From assembly GCA_027315345.1 (NCBI GenBank), contig DAHUYE010000067.1, positions 62,001 through 126,000 of the forward strand: 64,000 nucleotides of DNA, read 5' to 3'. Shown here one piece after another: positions 12,534 through 22,571 of this stretch. The stretch's first letter is position 1, and each line of letters starts with the position of its first letter. The notes below the pieces were generated by a model. The model ran no database searches and was not told where the DNA came from. It saw nothing but the letters and a program-made list of their open reading frames with translations. Origin of the DNA: Actinomycetota bacterium (GTDB lineage Bacteria; Actinomycetota; Acidimicrobiia; Acidimicrobiales; JAJPHE01). A program made the translations under genes and the position numbers.

Positions 12534-13938
12534 GGATGGCCTGGAGGGCGTCGAGGAACTCGGTGCGGGTGGGCCCGACCCGCACGGGAGGTGGGTAGCG
12601 ATCCGGCTCGGCCAGCACGGCCGCCACCCGGGCGGTGTAGACGGGGTCGGCGGCCAGCTCGGCCGGGGTGGCGATGAGGTTCCACAGCTTGGCGAAGCCC
12701 CGGCCGAGGACGGGATCGGCGGCGGCGGCGGACAGGATGGTGGTCATCGGGTTGTTGGGATCGGCCGGGCCGGCGCTGAGGCCGGCCGGATCGGCGCCCA
12801 GCTTGTCCATCTGCACCGACAACTCGTACCACGGCGCCACCTGGCGGGCACAGGCCGCCTCGTAGGCGGTGGCCCGCCCCGCCGGGTCGCCCGGATGGGC
12901 GGCCATGGCATCGGCCAGCTCCACCGCCTCCACCAGGGCCAGGGCGCAGCCCCGCCCGTAGAGGGGGTTGGTGCAGGTGTGGGCGTCGCCCACGGCGTGG
13001 AACCCCAGGACGGTCGGGCGGCCCTGGTCATCGAGGTAGCGCCGGGCCCGGTTGACCAGGCCCGCCATCGGCCTCACTTCGCCCACCGGGCGCAGCGGGT
13101 ACCGGAAAAACTGATCCGGCCCGGGCAGGCGCCGGCATCCCTCCTCGAATCCGTCCGGGTCGGACAGGACCTGGCGCAGCTCCCGGTCCTCGGGGCGGAT
13201 GGCCAGGGTGATGGACAGGGTCCCGGCGTCACCGGGCACGCCCAGGTACTTGACGAAGCCGAGATCACCGCCGAGCTTGGCGTCGAGCTGGGCGATGTCG
13301 AACCCCTCGGGTAGCCGGTACCACCGGGACAGGTACATGAGCCCGCTCTCGTGCACCTCTTCGGGCACCTCGACCCCGACGGCGGCCAGCCAGGCCGGCA
13401 CGGCGTCCCGTCGCCCGGAGGCGGCCACCACCACGTCGGCCTCCACCTCGGTTCCATCGCCCAGGCGCACTCCCCGGATCACCGGCGCGGGTGCCTGCCC
13501 GGCCCCGGCCACCAGGCCGGCCACGGCCGTATCGGTCCGGATTTCGACCGAGGCCTCCTCCAGCACCGCCGAGCGCAGAACCCAATCCAGGGTGGTCCGC
13601 CGGGTGATCACCACCTCCAGGTCCTCGTCCCCGGGCTGGGGCTCCCCCAGATCGGCGGTGGTCGGCAGGCGCATGGCCCCGCGGGAGAGCAGCTCGGCCA
13701 GCACGTCCGGGAACCGCTGGCCCAGGACCACCTGGAGCCGGGCCAGGAACCCGTGGGTCTGATGGACCTGGGGGGCGCCCCGGCGGGGGGCCAGAAAGGC
13801 CTCCTCGGCATCGGCCCGGGCCGCCAGTGGGTCGCGCTCCAGGACGGTCACCGGGTGGCCGGCCCGCCCGAGAGCCAGGGCGGCGGCCATCCCGCCCATG
13901 CCCCCGCCCACGATGACCACCGATTCCCTGCCGTCCAC
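12526..13938 (-). CDS. FAD-dependent monooxygenase / epoxidase-like oxidoreductase
   Basis: The 470-residue protein begins with the FAD-binding Rossmann motif VIVGGGMGGMAAALALGRAG (8-27) and an acidic residue ending beta2 (LERD). It has the second FAD motif GDAHTCTNPLYGRG near 314-327, typical of group A flavoprotein hydroxylases and epoxidases. GTG 13938 is preferred because GGGGAG precedes it closely; the open frame runs 336 codons further without conserved sequence. It heads an operon with the epoxide-hydrolase-like and dehydrogenase genes and is divergent from the cox-type operon. The substrate is unknown. Confidence 0.88.
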   Translation of the reverse strand: MDGRESVVIVGGGMGGMAAALALGRAGHPVTVLERDPLAARADAEEAFLAPRRGAPQVHQTHGFLARLQVVLGQRFPDVLAELLSRGAMRLPTTADLGEPQPGDEDLEVVITRRTTLDWVLRSAVLEEASVEIRTDTAVAGLVAGAGQAPAPVIRGVRLGDGTEVEADVVVAASGRRDAVPAWLAAVGVEVPEEVHESGLMYLSRWYRLPEGFDIAQLDAKLGGDLGFVKYLGVPGDAGTLSITLAIRPEDRELRQVLSDPDGFEEGCRRLPGPDQFFRYPLRPVGEVRPMAGLVNRARRYLDDQGRPTVLGFHAVGDAHTCTNPLYGRGCALALVEAVELADAMAAHPGDPAGRATAYEAACARQVAPWYELSVQMDKLGADPAGLSAGPADPNNPMTTILSAAAADPVLGRGFAKLWNLIATPAELAADPVYTARVAAVLAEPDRYPPPVRVGPTRTEFLDALQAIHA

Positions 13939-14112
13939 GCCCGCTCCCCACGTCGGCCCGTTCACCCGGATGGTAACTGTCCACAGGATCCTCCTCAGCC
14001 GGCGGCGCTGAGCGGCTCGGCCGGGCCGGCGGGGCGCCCGCGCTACCCTCGGCTCGGCGTGTGGTCGGGGTGAGTCCGGGCCCGCCGGTAGCGAACCGTA
14101 CAAAGGGGTCGG
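13939..14112. promoter_or_regulatory. Divergent intergenic region, monooxygenase operon / coxL
   Basis: This 174-bp gap separates two divergent operons. On the + strand TACCCT (14044-14049) is a possible -10 box about 64 nt before the coxL ATG, and AAAGGGG before 14113 is the ribosome-binding site. On the - strand TACCAT lies about 35 nt before GTG 13938. No clear operator palindrome was found. Confidence 0.3.
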
Positions 14113-16382
14113 ATGAGCATCCTCGGTAACAGGGTCCTTCGCAAGGAGGATCCGAAGTTCCTCACCGTGGGCGGTACCTACGTGGACGACATCGGCCTGG
14201 CCGGGGCCCTTCACGTGGCCTACGTGCGCTCGACCTTCGCCCACGCCCGCATCCTTTCCATCGACACCGAGGAAGCCCGTAAGGCCCCCGGGGTGGTGGC
14301 CGTCTACACCGCCGCCGACGTGGACCTGGGCCCCCGCCCCCCCGAAATGCCGATGTTCAACCAGGCCATGACCCGCTCCCTGCTGGCCGATGACACGGTG
14401 CGCTTCGTGGGCGAGTGCGTGGCGGCGGTGGTGGCCGACACCCGGGCCCGGGCCGTGGACGCGGCCGAACTGGTCCAGATCGACTACGACCCGCTGCCGG
14501 CGGTGGTGGATGTGGAGACGGCGCTGAGGGACGAGACGCTCCTTTTTCCGGCGGCCGGGACCAACCTGGCCATGGACATGACCTTCGGCACCGATGAGCA
14601 CTTCATGGACGGATGCGAGGTGGTCGTCCGCCACCAGTTCCTCAACCACCGGGTGGCCCCTTGCCCCCTGGAGGTCAGGGCCGCCTCGGCGGAGTGGAGC
14701 CCGGAGGGCCGCCTGACCCAGTACTCGAGCACCCAGGCCCCCCACGGGGTGAAGTCGGGGCTGGCCGGGGCCCTGGCTCTCGACGAAGCCCAGGTGCGGG
14801 TGCTGTCCCCCGACGTCGGCGGCGGGTTCGGGGCCAAGATGGGCACCTATCCCGAAGAGCTGCTGGTGGCCTGGATGGCCCGCCGGCTGGGGCGGCCGGT
14901 GCGGTGGGTGGAGACCCGTTCCGAGTCGATGGTGGGCCTGGGCCACGGCCGGGGCCAGCTCCAGGAGGTGGAGATCGGCGGCAGCCGGGACGGCCGCATC
15001 CTGGCCTACCGGCTCAACGTCATCCAGGACGGCGGCGCCTATCCGGCCATCGGAGCCGTGCTGCCCTTCATGACCCGCACGATGCTCTCGGGCGTCTATG
15101 ACATCCCCAAGGTGGAGTTCAACAGCCGCTCGGTGGTGACCAACACCACCCCCACGGTGGCCTATCGGGGCGCCGGCCGGCCCGAGGCGACGGCGGCCAT
15201 CGAGCGGGTGCTGGACATGTTCGCCGCCGAGATCGGCATGGACCCGGCCGAAGTCCGACGCCGGAACCTCATCCAGAAGGACGCCTTTCCCTTCACCACT
15301 CCGACCGGGACCGTCTATGACATCGGGGACTACGTGCGGGCCCTCGATCTGGCCCTGGAGGCGGCCGATTACCCGGCGCTGCGGGCGGCACAGAAGCAGC
15401 GGCGGGAGTCGGGGGCGACCAAGCAGCTCGGCATCGGGCTGTCGGTCTACGTCGAGATCACCAACGGCATGCCCTCCAGCGAGTTCGGCGCCGTCGAGGT
15501 CCGCCCGGACGGGACGGTGGTGGTGCGCACCGGCACCTCACCCCACGGGCAGGGCCACGTCACGGCCTGGGCCATGCTCGTGTCCGAGCAGCTGGGCATC
15601 CCCATCGAGAGCATCGAGGTCGTCCACGGGGACACCGACGTGGTGCCCCGGGGTGTGGGCACCTTCGGGTCCCGCTCACTGCAGGCGGGGGGAGTGGCCG
15701 TGAACCAGGCCGCCACCGCCGTGGTGGAGCGGGCCCGCCAGCTGGCCGCCGACCTGCTGGAGGCCAACCCCGACGACGTCATCCTGGACAAGGTGGGCCA
15801 GCGTTTCCACGTGCAGGGGACCCCCGCCGCCGGGCGGAGCTGGAAGGAGTTGGCCGCCGAAGCCGAATCCCAGGGCGGGCTGACGGCCGAGGTGGACTTC
15901 ACCGCCCCCGGACCCACCTTCCCCTTCGGCGCCCATCTGGTGGTGGCCGAGGTCGACACCGAGACCGGCCTGGTGGAGATCAAGCGGATCGTGGCCGTGG
16001 ACGACGCCGGCAAGATCCTCAACCCGATGCTGGCCGAGGGACAGGTCCACGGCGGCCTGGCCCAGGGCGTGGCCCAGGCCCTGCTGGAAGAGGTCCGCTA
16101 CGACGAGGACGGGAACCCGGTCACGGCCAACCTGGCCGACTACGCCTTCGTGACCGCAGCCGAACTGCCCAGCTTCGAGCGCATCGCCATGGAGACGCCC
16201 ACCCCGGTCAATGAGCTCGGGGCCAAGGGCATCGGTGAGTCGGGCACCATCGGTTCCACCCCCGCCGTCCACAACGCCGTTTGTGACGCCCTGGTGCACC
16301 TAGGAGTGCGCCACGTACCCATGCCCACCAGCCCGCAACGGGTGTGGCGGGCCATCAACGAAGCCACCGGAAAGGCGAGTGC

Positions 16383-16386
<4 letters not shown>
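14113..16386 (+). CDS. Molybdopterin-binding large subunit, form II CoxL type
   Basis: Catalytic subunit of a xanthine-oxidase-family molybdenum hydroxylase, 757 residues, full length. The active-site loop reads AYRGAGR at 350-356, which marks form II CoxL; true form I CO dehydrogenase has AYxCSFR. The molybdenum-cofactor glycine loop GGGFGAKMG lies near 236-244 and the catalytic Glu709 in KGIGESG. Form II enzymes have mostly undefined substrates, so CO should not be assumed. A strong AAAGGGG site precedes ATG 14113. The stop is joined to coxS as ATGA, starting a nine-gene coupled or close-spaced operon. Confidence 0.95.
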
Positions 16387-16852
<466 letters not shown>

Positions 16853-16856
<4 letters not shown>

Positions 16857-17674
16857 TCCCCGCTGCCTTCGACTACGTGCGGGTCGACTCGGTCGACGCC
16901 GCCGTGGCCGCCCTCACCGAGCACGGGGACGACGCCAAGCTGCTGGCCGGGGGGCACTCGCTGCTGCCGCTCATGAAGCTGCGCCTGGCTTTTCCCTCCG
17001 TGCTCATCGACATCGGGCGTATCGAGGGCCTGTCCTACGTCCGCCAGGAGGGCGATCAGGTGGCCATCGGCGCCCTGACCCGCCACTGCGACGTCAACGC
17101 CTCCCCCGAACTGGCCCGACACGCCCCCCTGCTGGCCTATGTGGCCGGCAAAGTCGGCGATCCCCAGGTCCGCCACCGTGGCACCATCGGCGGTTCCATC
17201 GCCCACGCCGACCCCGCCTCCGATCTGCCCGCCGCCGTGCTGGCCCTGGGAGGCGAGATGGTGGTCACGGGTCCCTCGGGCCAGCGCGTTATCCCGGCCA
17301 CCGAGTTCTTCACCGGTTTCCTGGAGACGGCCATGTCGCCCGAGGAGATGCTGACCGAAATCCGGGTGCCCACGGCCACGGCCGGGCACTCCTACCAGAA
17401 GTTCGTGCGCCGGGCCCAGGACTGGGCCATGGTGGGCGTGGCCGTGGCCCGCTACGACGGCACCACCGGCGTGTCCCTGGTCAACATGGGCCCCACCCCC
17501 CTGCGGGCGGCAGCGGTGGAGTCGGCCCTGGCCTCGGGGGCCTCGGCGGCGGACGCCGCCGAAGTGGCCGATCAGGACAGCGAGCCGACCGGGGACGCCA
17601 ACGCCAGCCCCGAGTTCCGCCGCCACCTGGCCAAGGTGCTGACCCGCCGCGCCCTCGAAGAGGCCGGCCTCTGA
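16853..17674 (+). CDS. FAD-binding medium subunit of the molybdenum hydroxylase (CoxM type)
   Basis: Passes electrons from the Fe-S clusters to FAD and onward. The 273-residue protein has the two FAD loops of the family, AGGHSLLP near 32-39 and [16 protein letters not shown] near 111-126, and a C-terminal CO-dehydrogenase flavoprotein domain. Start at GTG 16853 overlaps the coxS stop (GTGA). Its own stop overlaps a CTG that appears to start the next gene (CTGA). Together with the two preceding genes it makes a complete heterotrimer. Confidence 0.95.
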
Positions 17675-18573
17675 GCCCGGCCGATCCGGAGGAGGTCCGG
17701 GCGGCCCTGGAGGCCCACGACTACTTCTCCGACGAAGGCCTGGCCACGGCCGTCTTCCTGGCCCTGCGCCTGCGCCGGCCGCTGTTCCTGGAGGGCGAGG
17801 CCGGGGTGGGCAAGACCGAGGTGGCCAAGGTGCTGGCCCGCTGGACGGGTGGGGAGCTCCTCCGCCTGCAGTGCTACGAGGGCATCGACGTGGCCCAGGC
17901 CGTGTACGAGTGGGACTACTCCCGCCAGCTGCTGCACCTCCGAGCCGCCGAGCTGGCCGGGACCGGTGCCGACGTGGCCGCCCGGGCCGAGGACGAGTTG
18001 TTCTCGGAGCGATTCCTCATCCGCCGTCCCCTGCTCCAGGCCATCGCCGATGCTGTCGATGACCGCCCTCCGCCCGTCCTGCTCATCGACGAGGTGGACC
18101 GGGCCGACGATGAGTTCGAGGCCTTCCTCCTGGAGATCCTCTCCGACTACGCCGTCACCGTGCCCGAGTTGGGCACCTTCACGGCGGCCGTGCCCCCGGT
18201 GGTGGTACTCACCTCCAACCGGACCCGGGACGTCCATGACGCCCTCAAGCGGCGCTGTCTCTACCACTGGGTCGAGCACCCCGACTTCGAGCGCGAGGTC
18301 CGCATCGTGCTGCGCCGGGTCCCCGAAGTGGAGGAGGGCTTGGCCCGCCAGGTGGCGGCGGCGGTCAGGAAGATGCGCGGTCTTGGTCTGTACAAGCCGC
18401 CCGGGGTGGCCGAGACCATCGACTGGGCCCATGCCCTGGCCATCCTGGGCCGGACCCGTCTGGACGAGTCGGTGGTCGACCGGACCCTGGGCACCGTCCT
18501 TAAGTACCGGGAGGATGCCGAGCGGCTCCGGGCCGGGGGCCTGGAGGACCTCCTCGAGGCGGCCGGTGCCTGA
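17671..18573 (+). CDS. MoxR/CoxD-like AAA+ ATPase, apparently starting at CTG
   Basis: CoxD-like ATPases help mature the active site of CO-dehydrogenase-type enzymes. The 300-residue product has Walker A GEAGVGKT (42-49), Walker [12 protein letters not shown] near 130-140, a sensor Asn in LTSNRTRD, and the MoxR C-terminal lid. The first in-frame ATG, GTG or TTG after the coxM stop lies inside Walker A, and none is available near the proper N-terminus. CTG 17671 forms a CTGA overlap with the coxM stop, and AGAGG at 17659-17663 lies 7 nt upstream. The start is therefore inferred as CTG. A VWA partner follows. Confidence 0.88.
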   Translation: MSPADPEEVRAALEAHDYFSDEGLATAVFLALRLRRPLFLEGEAGVGKTEVAKVLARWTGGELLRLQCYEGIDVAQAVYEWDYSRQLLHLRAAELAGTGADVAARAEDELFSERFLIRRPLLQAIADAVDDRPPPVLLIDEVDRADDEFEAFLLEILSDYAVTVPELGTFTAAVPPVVVLTSNRTRDVHDALKRRCLYHWVEHPDFEREVRIVLRRVPEVEEGLARQVAAAVRKMRGLGLYKPPGVAETIDWAHALAILGRTRLDESVVDRTLGTVLKYREDAERLRAGGLEDLLEAAGA

Positions 18574-19795
18574 CGCCACTGACGCCGGGGGCGGGACCAG
18601 GGCCACTGGTCCGGCCGGTGAGGGCGCAGGCGCCGGCGCCGATGATCCGGCCCAGGCCCCGGCCCGGATGGCCGTCGGCTTCGCCCGGCTGCTGCGCCGT
18701 TCCGGGATGACGGTTCCCCTGGGCAGTGTGCTGGTCTTCGCCCGGGCCCTGGCCAGCGTGGGGTTGGAGTCCCGGCCCGGGGTCTACTGGGCCGGGCGGG
18801 CCACCCTGGTGCGCCGGCCCGAGGACGTGGCCGGTTACAACCAGGCCTTTGCCGTGTTCTGGCTGGGCCGGGACACCGTCCGGGTGTCGGTGCCGGCCCC
18901 GGAGACCATCGTCCAGTTCGACGATGAGGACGCCGAAGAGCCTCCCGACGACGCCGGCCAGGCAGTTGGGTCCCGTCCTGTGGTGACGGTGCGCTACAGC
19001 GCCACCGAGACCCTGCGCCACAAGGACTTTGCCGCCTCCAGCCCGGCCGAGCTGGACGAGACCCGCCGGCTGATGGCCGGTATGCGCCTGGAGACGGCGC
19101 CCCGGCGGACCCGCCGGCACCGGCGCTCCTCCCGGCGCTGGGGCCGGCCCGATTCCCGCCGCACCCTCCGCCTGGCCCTGCGCAGCGGCGGTGAACCCCT
19201 GCGGCGGGCCTTCATGGAGCCGGCCTGGCGGCCCCGGCGCATCGTGCTGCTCTGTGACATCAGCGGTTCGATGGACGCCTACGCCCGCAGCCTGCTGCGT
19301 TTCGTCCATGTGGCCGTGATGGGCCGCACCCCGGTGGAGGCCTTCGCCCTCGGCACCCGCCTGACCCGGATCACCCGGGAACTGTCCCGCCATGACCCCG
19401 ACGCCGCCATGGCCGCCGCCGCCGGGGCGGTGGAGGATTGGTCCGGGGGCACCCGGCTGGGCGAGGGCCTGTCGGCCTTCAACGACCGCTACGGCATCCG
19501 GGGCATGGCCCGGGGGGCGGTGGTGGTCATCCTCTCCGACGGCTGGGACCGGGGGGATCCGGCCCTGCTGGGCCGGGAGATGGAACGCCTGGCCCGGGTG
19601 GCGCACCGGATCGTGTGGGTGAACCCGCTCAAGGCCTCGCCCGGCTATGCACCCCTGGCCCGGGGAATGGCCGCCGCCCTCCCGTTTGTTGACCAACTGG
19701 TGGAAGGACATTCGCTGGCTTCGCTGGAGGCACTGGCCGAGGTGTTGGCCGAGGTTCCCGCCGGAGCCGGGGCCGGAAGGGCGGTGCCGAGGTGA
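18566..19795 (+). CDS. VWA domain-containing protein (CoxE-like)
   Basis: Partner of the MoxR/CoxD-type ATPase in maturation of molybdenum hydroxylases. The 409-residue protein has a variable Ala/Gly-rich N-terminus, a charged middle with an Arg-rich stretch near 180-200, and a CoxE-type VWA domain with the MIDAS motif DISGSM (D-x-S-x-S) near 231-236 and SDGWDRGD near 325. GTG 18566 is chosen because GAGG at 18556-18559 precedes it by 6 nt; it overlaps the ATPase gene by 8 bp. It is coupled to the next gene by GTGA. Confidence 0.88.
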   Translation: MPDATDAGGGTRATGPAGEGAGAGADDPAQAPARMAVGFARLLRRSGMTVPLGSVLVFARALASVGLESRPGVYWAGRATLVRRPEDVAGYNQAFAVFWLGRDTVRVSVPAPETIVQFDDEDAEEPPDDAGQAVGSRPVVTVRYSATETLRHKDFAASSPAELDETRRLMAGMRLETAPRRTRRHRRSSRRWGRPDSRRTLRLALRSGGEPLRRAFMEPAWRPRRIVLLCDISGSMDAYARSLLRFVHVAVMGRTPVEAFALGTRLTRITRELSRHDPDAAMAAAAGAVEDWSGGTRLGEGLSAFNDRYGIRGMARGAVVVILSDGWDRGDPALLGREMERLARVAHRIVWVNPLKASPGYAPLARGMAAALPFVDQLVEGHSLASLEALAEVLAEVPAGAGAGRAVPR

Positions 19796-20106
19796 AAGAG
19801 GTTCTGGGCGACATCGAGCGCTGGCGCCGGGCCGGCCGGCGGGTGGCCCTGGCCCGGGTGGTGGACGTGATCGGATCGGGTCCCCGCGACCCCGGGGCCA
19901 CCATGGCCGTGAACGAGGACGGCGAAGTAGCCGGTTCCGTCTCGGGCGGTTGCGTCGAAGGAGCGGTGCTGACCGAGGCCCTGGGCGTCCTGGAGGCAGG
20001 TGAGCCGCGGCTGTGCACGTTCGGATACTCGGACGAGGAGGCCTTCTCGGTCGGGCTCACCTGCGGGGGGACCATCCGGGTCTTCGTCGAGCCCCTCGAC
20101 TGGTGA
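19792..20106 (+). CDS. XdhC/CoxI domain protein, N-terminal part of a split XdhC
   Basis: XdhC-family proteins bind molybdenum cofactor and assist its sulfuration before insertion into the enzyme. This 104-residue protein is the stand-alone XdhC_CoxI domain, with ATMAVNEDGEVAGSVSGGCVEG near 36-57 and the conserved Cys-Gly-Gly in GLTCGGTIRVFVEP near the end. The Rossmann half is encoded by the next gene, whose GTG start overlaps this stop (GTGA). Split XdhC genes are known; the two products probably form one complex. Confidence 0.86.
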   Translation: MKEVLGDIERWRRAGRRVALARVVDVIGSGPRDPGATMAVNEDGEVAGSVSGGCVEGAVLTEALGVLEAGEPRLCTFGYSDEEAFSVGLTCGGTIRVFVEPLDW

Positions 20107-20972
20107 GCCTGTACGAGGCCGTCCGGGACGCCATCCGGGCCGAGGAAGAGGTGGTCATGGCCACCCTGGTGGAACTGACCGACCCGGCCGAGTGGGAGAT
20201 TCCCCCGGCCGGGGGAGAGGTGCTGCCCCGGGTGGGGGCCAAGATCGTGGTCCGTCCCGGCCAGCTCCCTCTGGGGACCACCGGGGATGCCGACCTGGAC
20301 CGGGTCATCGCCCGGGACGCCTGGGCCGCCCTGGAGTCCGGGCTGACCGGCACCCGCCACTACGGCCGGCACGGGCAGGCCAACCAGCGGGAGGTGGTCG
20401 TCTTCGTGGAGGCCTTCGCCCCGCCGCCCCTGATGGTGATCTTCGGGGCGGTGGATTTCACCGCCGCCCTGGCCCGGGTGGCCAAGATCCTGGGCTACCG
20501 GGTGGTGGTCTGTGACGCCCGGCCCGTCTTCGCCACCCCGGCTCGCTTCCCCGAGGCCGATGAGGTGGTGGTGTCCTGGCCCGACCGCTACCTCGACACC
20601 ATCGCCGGCCAGCTCGGGCCCCGGGACGCCGTCTGCGTGCTGACCCACGATCCCAAATTCGACATCCCTGCCATCGTGGCCGCTCTGCGGACCCGGGTCG
20701 GCTACCTCGGAGCCATGGGGTCGCGCCGGACCCACGCCGAGCGCACCGCCCGCCTGCTGGAGGCGGGAGTGGTCGAGTCCGACCTGGTCCGGGTCATGGG
20801 TCCCATCGGCCTCGATATCGGGGCCAGGACCCCGGAGGAGACGGCCATCTCCATCTGCGCCGAGATAATCGCCTTGCGGGTCGGCGGGCCGGGACCGGCC
20901 GGGGTCACCTCCCTGCGGGACTCCCGGGGCCCGATCCACCAGGACGCGGTCGCGCTCTCTGGGCCAGACTGA
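20103..20972 (+). CDS. XdhC Rossmann-domain protein, C-terminal part of a split XdhC
   Basis: The 289-residue product carries the XdhC C-terminal Rossmann domain: LMVIFGAVDFTAAL near 111-124, VCVLTHDPKFDIPAI near 178-192 and YLGAMGSRRTHAERTARL near 203-220. Its N-terminal 90 residues resemble another XdhC_CoxI-like segment without the Cys-Gly-Gly motif. GTG 20103 overlaps the previous stop. It ends 6 nt before the cyclase fusion gene. Role in cofactor maturation follows from the family and the operon. Confidence 0.88.
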   Translation: MSLYEAVRDAIRAEEEVVMATLVELTDPAEWEIPPAGGEVLPRVGAKIVVRPGQLPLGTTGDADLDRVIARDAWAALESGLTGTRHYGRHGQANQREVVVFVEAFAPPPLMVIFGAVDFTAALARVAKILGYRVVVCDARPVFATPARFPEADEVVVSWPDRYLDTIAGQLGPRDAVCVLTHDPKFDIPAIVAALRTRVGYLGAMGSRRTHAERTARLLEAGVVESDLVRVMGPIGLDIGARTPEETAISICAEIIALRVGGPGPAGVTSLRDSRGPIHQDAVALSGPD

Positions 20973-20978
20973 GGGCCC

Positions 20979-22520
20979 ATGGACACCGATCCCGGCGCCG
21001 GAGCTCCCGAGGAGCGCGTCTCTGACGACCAGCGGGCCCAGGTGGTGGAACTGCTTCGCACCCACACCGCCGACGGACACCTGACCCTGGACGAGTTCTC
21101 CGAGCGGGTCGGTGTGGCTTTGGCCGCCCAGAATCGGGCCGACCTCGACCAGGTCATGGTGGGCCTGCCCGCCATCGAGACCGGGGGCCCGCCGGCCCCT
21201 TCCACCCGACGGGCCCGCATGACCCGGTGGGTGGTGGCGGTGATGGGCGGGAACGGCCGCAAGGGGCGCTGGCGCACCGGGTCCCACGTGACGGCGGTGG
21301 CGGTCATGGGTGGCTGTGAGATCGACTTCCGCCAGGCCGAGTTCGAAAGCGACGAGATCGTGGTCACGGCCGTGTCGATCATGGGCGGCATCAGCATCAT
21401 CGTGCCCGAGGGGATCGCGGTGGAGATGACCGGCTTTCCCATCATGGGGGGCAAGAACCTCAAGGTGGCCGACGTCCCGGTCATACCCGGCTCGCCTCGC
21501 ATCGTGGTGCGGGCCTTTCCGGTCATGGGCGGCGTCGATGTGCGTTCCAAGCCGGTGCGCACGCCCAAGGAGACCCGGGCCGTGCTCAAGCGGACGGCCA
21601 CCAATCTGCTCCGGGAGATGGCCGCCGGTGAGGCGCCGGCCGCCGCCCTGCCGGTGGCCGGGGCCGAGTTGCGCGACGCCGTCCTGCGCCAGGTCAACGA
21701 CCGTGTGGCCCGGGAGCTGGAGAAGGTCGAGCGCCGCAGCCAGCGCCGCGGCGGTGGTCCGGTTCGCCATCGTGGACACCTCCATGACCAGACGGCGCCG
21801 GACCGGCTACCCCGACCCGGGCCCCGCTTCGGGCCCGGACCGGATCTGCGCACAGGACCGCACGCCAAGGGCGAGAACTTTGCCGGGGTGTGGGTGCCCG
21901 GCATCGGGACCTACGGGCTGCGCTGGGGCATGGAGCTTGAACAGGGCGAGGACAGGACCCTGCCGGACGAGACGGAACTGTCCTCGGTCCCGGCTGCTCC
22001 GGACGGGACCGTGACCATCCTGTTCTCGGATGTGTGCGGCTATACCGAGATGACCGAGCGGCTGGGCGACCGGGCCACCCACGAGCTGCTCAAGTCCTAT
22101 CAGCAGATCGTCCGGGGTCAGCTGGCCGCCTACGAGGGCTACGAGGTGAAGGTGCAGGGCGACGGGTTCATGGTCGCCTTTGCCGGAGCATCCCGGGCCC
22201 TGCGCTGCGCCATAGCCATCCAGCGGGCCACCGATGACTGGTGCAAGGAGCACGCTGAGCCCATCAAGATCCACCAGGGCCTCCACACGGGCGAGACGGT
22301 GCGCGAGAGCGGGGACTTCCTGGGCCGGACAGTCATTCTGGCCAGCCGGATCACCGGGGAGGCCACCGAATCGGAGATCCTGGTCTCCTCTCTGCTCAAG
22401 GAGCTGGCCGGGGCGACCGGTGAGTTCCGCTTCGGGGAGGCCCGGGACGTGACCCTCAAGGGCGTGACCATCCCCCAGACCGTCTATCCGGTCGAGTGGC
22501 GCGCCCACAGCCCGGCGTGA
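20979..22520 (+). CDS. DUF1707 / repeat / class III nucleotide cyclase fusion
   Basis: Unusual 513-residue fusion. Residues about 14-63 form a DUF1707 domain. Residues 84-190 contain five [V/I]MGG motifs (88, 109, 134, 155, 182), resembling the LiaF-like C-terminal cell-wall-stress fold. After a basic linker (about 195-340), residues 345-508 form a class III adenylate/guanylate cyclase domain. It keeps metal ligands Asp351 and Asp395 and the adenine-selecting Lys391. The usual transition-state Asn (VNLAAR) is Ile453 in VILASR; Arg457 is kept. Activity may be weak or lost. No membrane helix is apparent. It is embedded in the cox-type operon. ATG 20979 has GAGGG just upstream. Confidence 0.88.
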   Translation: MDTDPGAGAPEERVSDDQRAQVVELLRTHTADGHLTLDEFSERVGVALAAQNRADLDQVMVGLPAIETGGPPAPSTRRARMTRWVVAVMGGNGRKGRWRTGSHVTAVAVMGGCEIDFRQAEFESDEIVVTAVSIMGGISIIVPEGIAVEMTGFPIMGGKNLKVADVPVIPGSPRIVVRAFPVMGGVDVRSKPVRTPKETRAVLKRTATNLLREMAAGEAPAAALPVAGAELRDAVLRQVNDRVARELEKVERRSQRRGGGPVRHRGHLHDQTAPDRLPRPGPRFGPGPDLRTGPHAKGENFAGVWVPGIGTYGLRWGMELEQGEDRTLPDETELSSVPAAPDGTVTILFSDVCGYTEMTERLGDRATHELLKSYQQIVRGQLAAYEGYEVKVQGDGFMVAFAGASRALRCAIAIQRATDDWCKEHAEPIKIHQGLHTGETVRESGDFLGRTVILASRITGEATESEILVSSLLKELAGATGEFRFGEARDVTLKGVTIPQTVYPVEWRAHSPA

Positions 22521-22571
22521 GTTCCGGCTCCCCAGGGTGAGTCCCCTCTCTTCCCTGACCGACCGGCAGCC

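Noticed and set aside
13939-14946. N-terminal extension of the FAD monooxygenase frame by 336 codons
   Set aside because: The extension overlaps coxL on the other strand, is low complexity, and the FAD motif begins directly after GTG 13938.
19629-21785. A 718-codon minus-strand open frame across coxE, xdhC and the cyclase gene
   Set aside because: Low-complexity sequence with no motif, opposite to well-supported genes.
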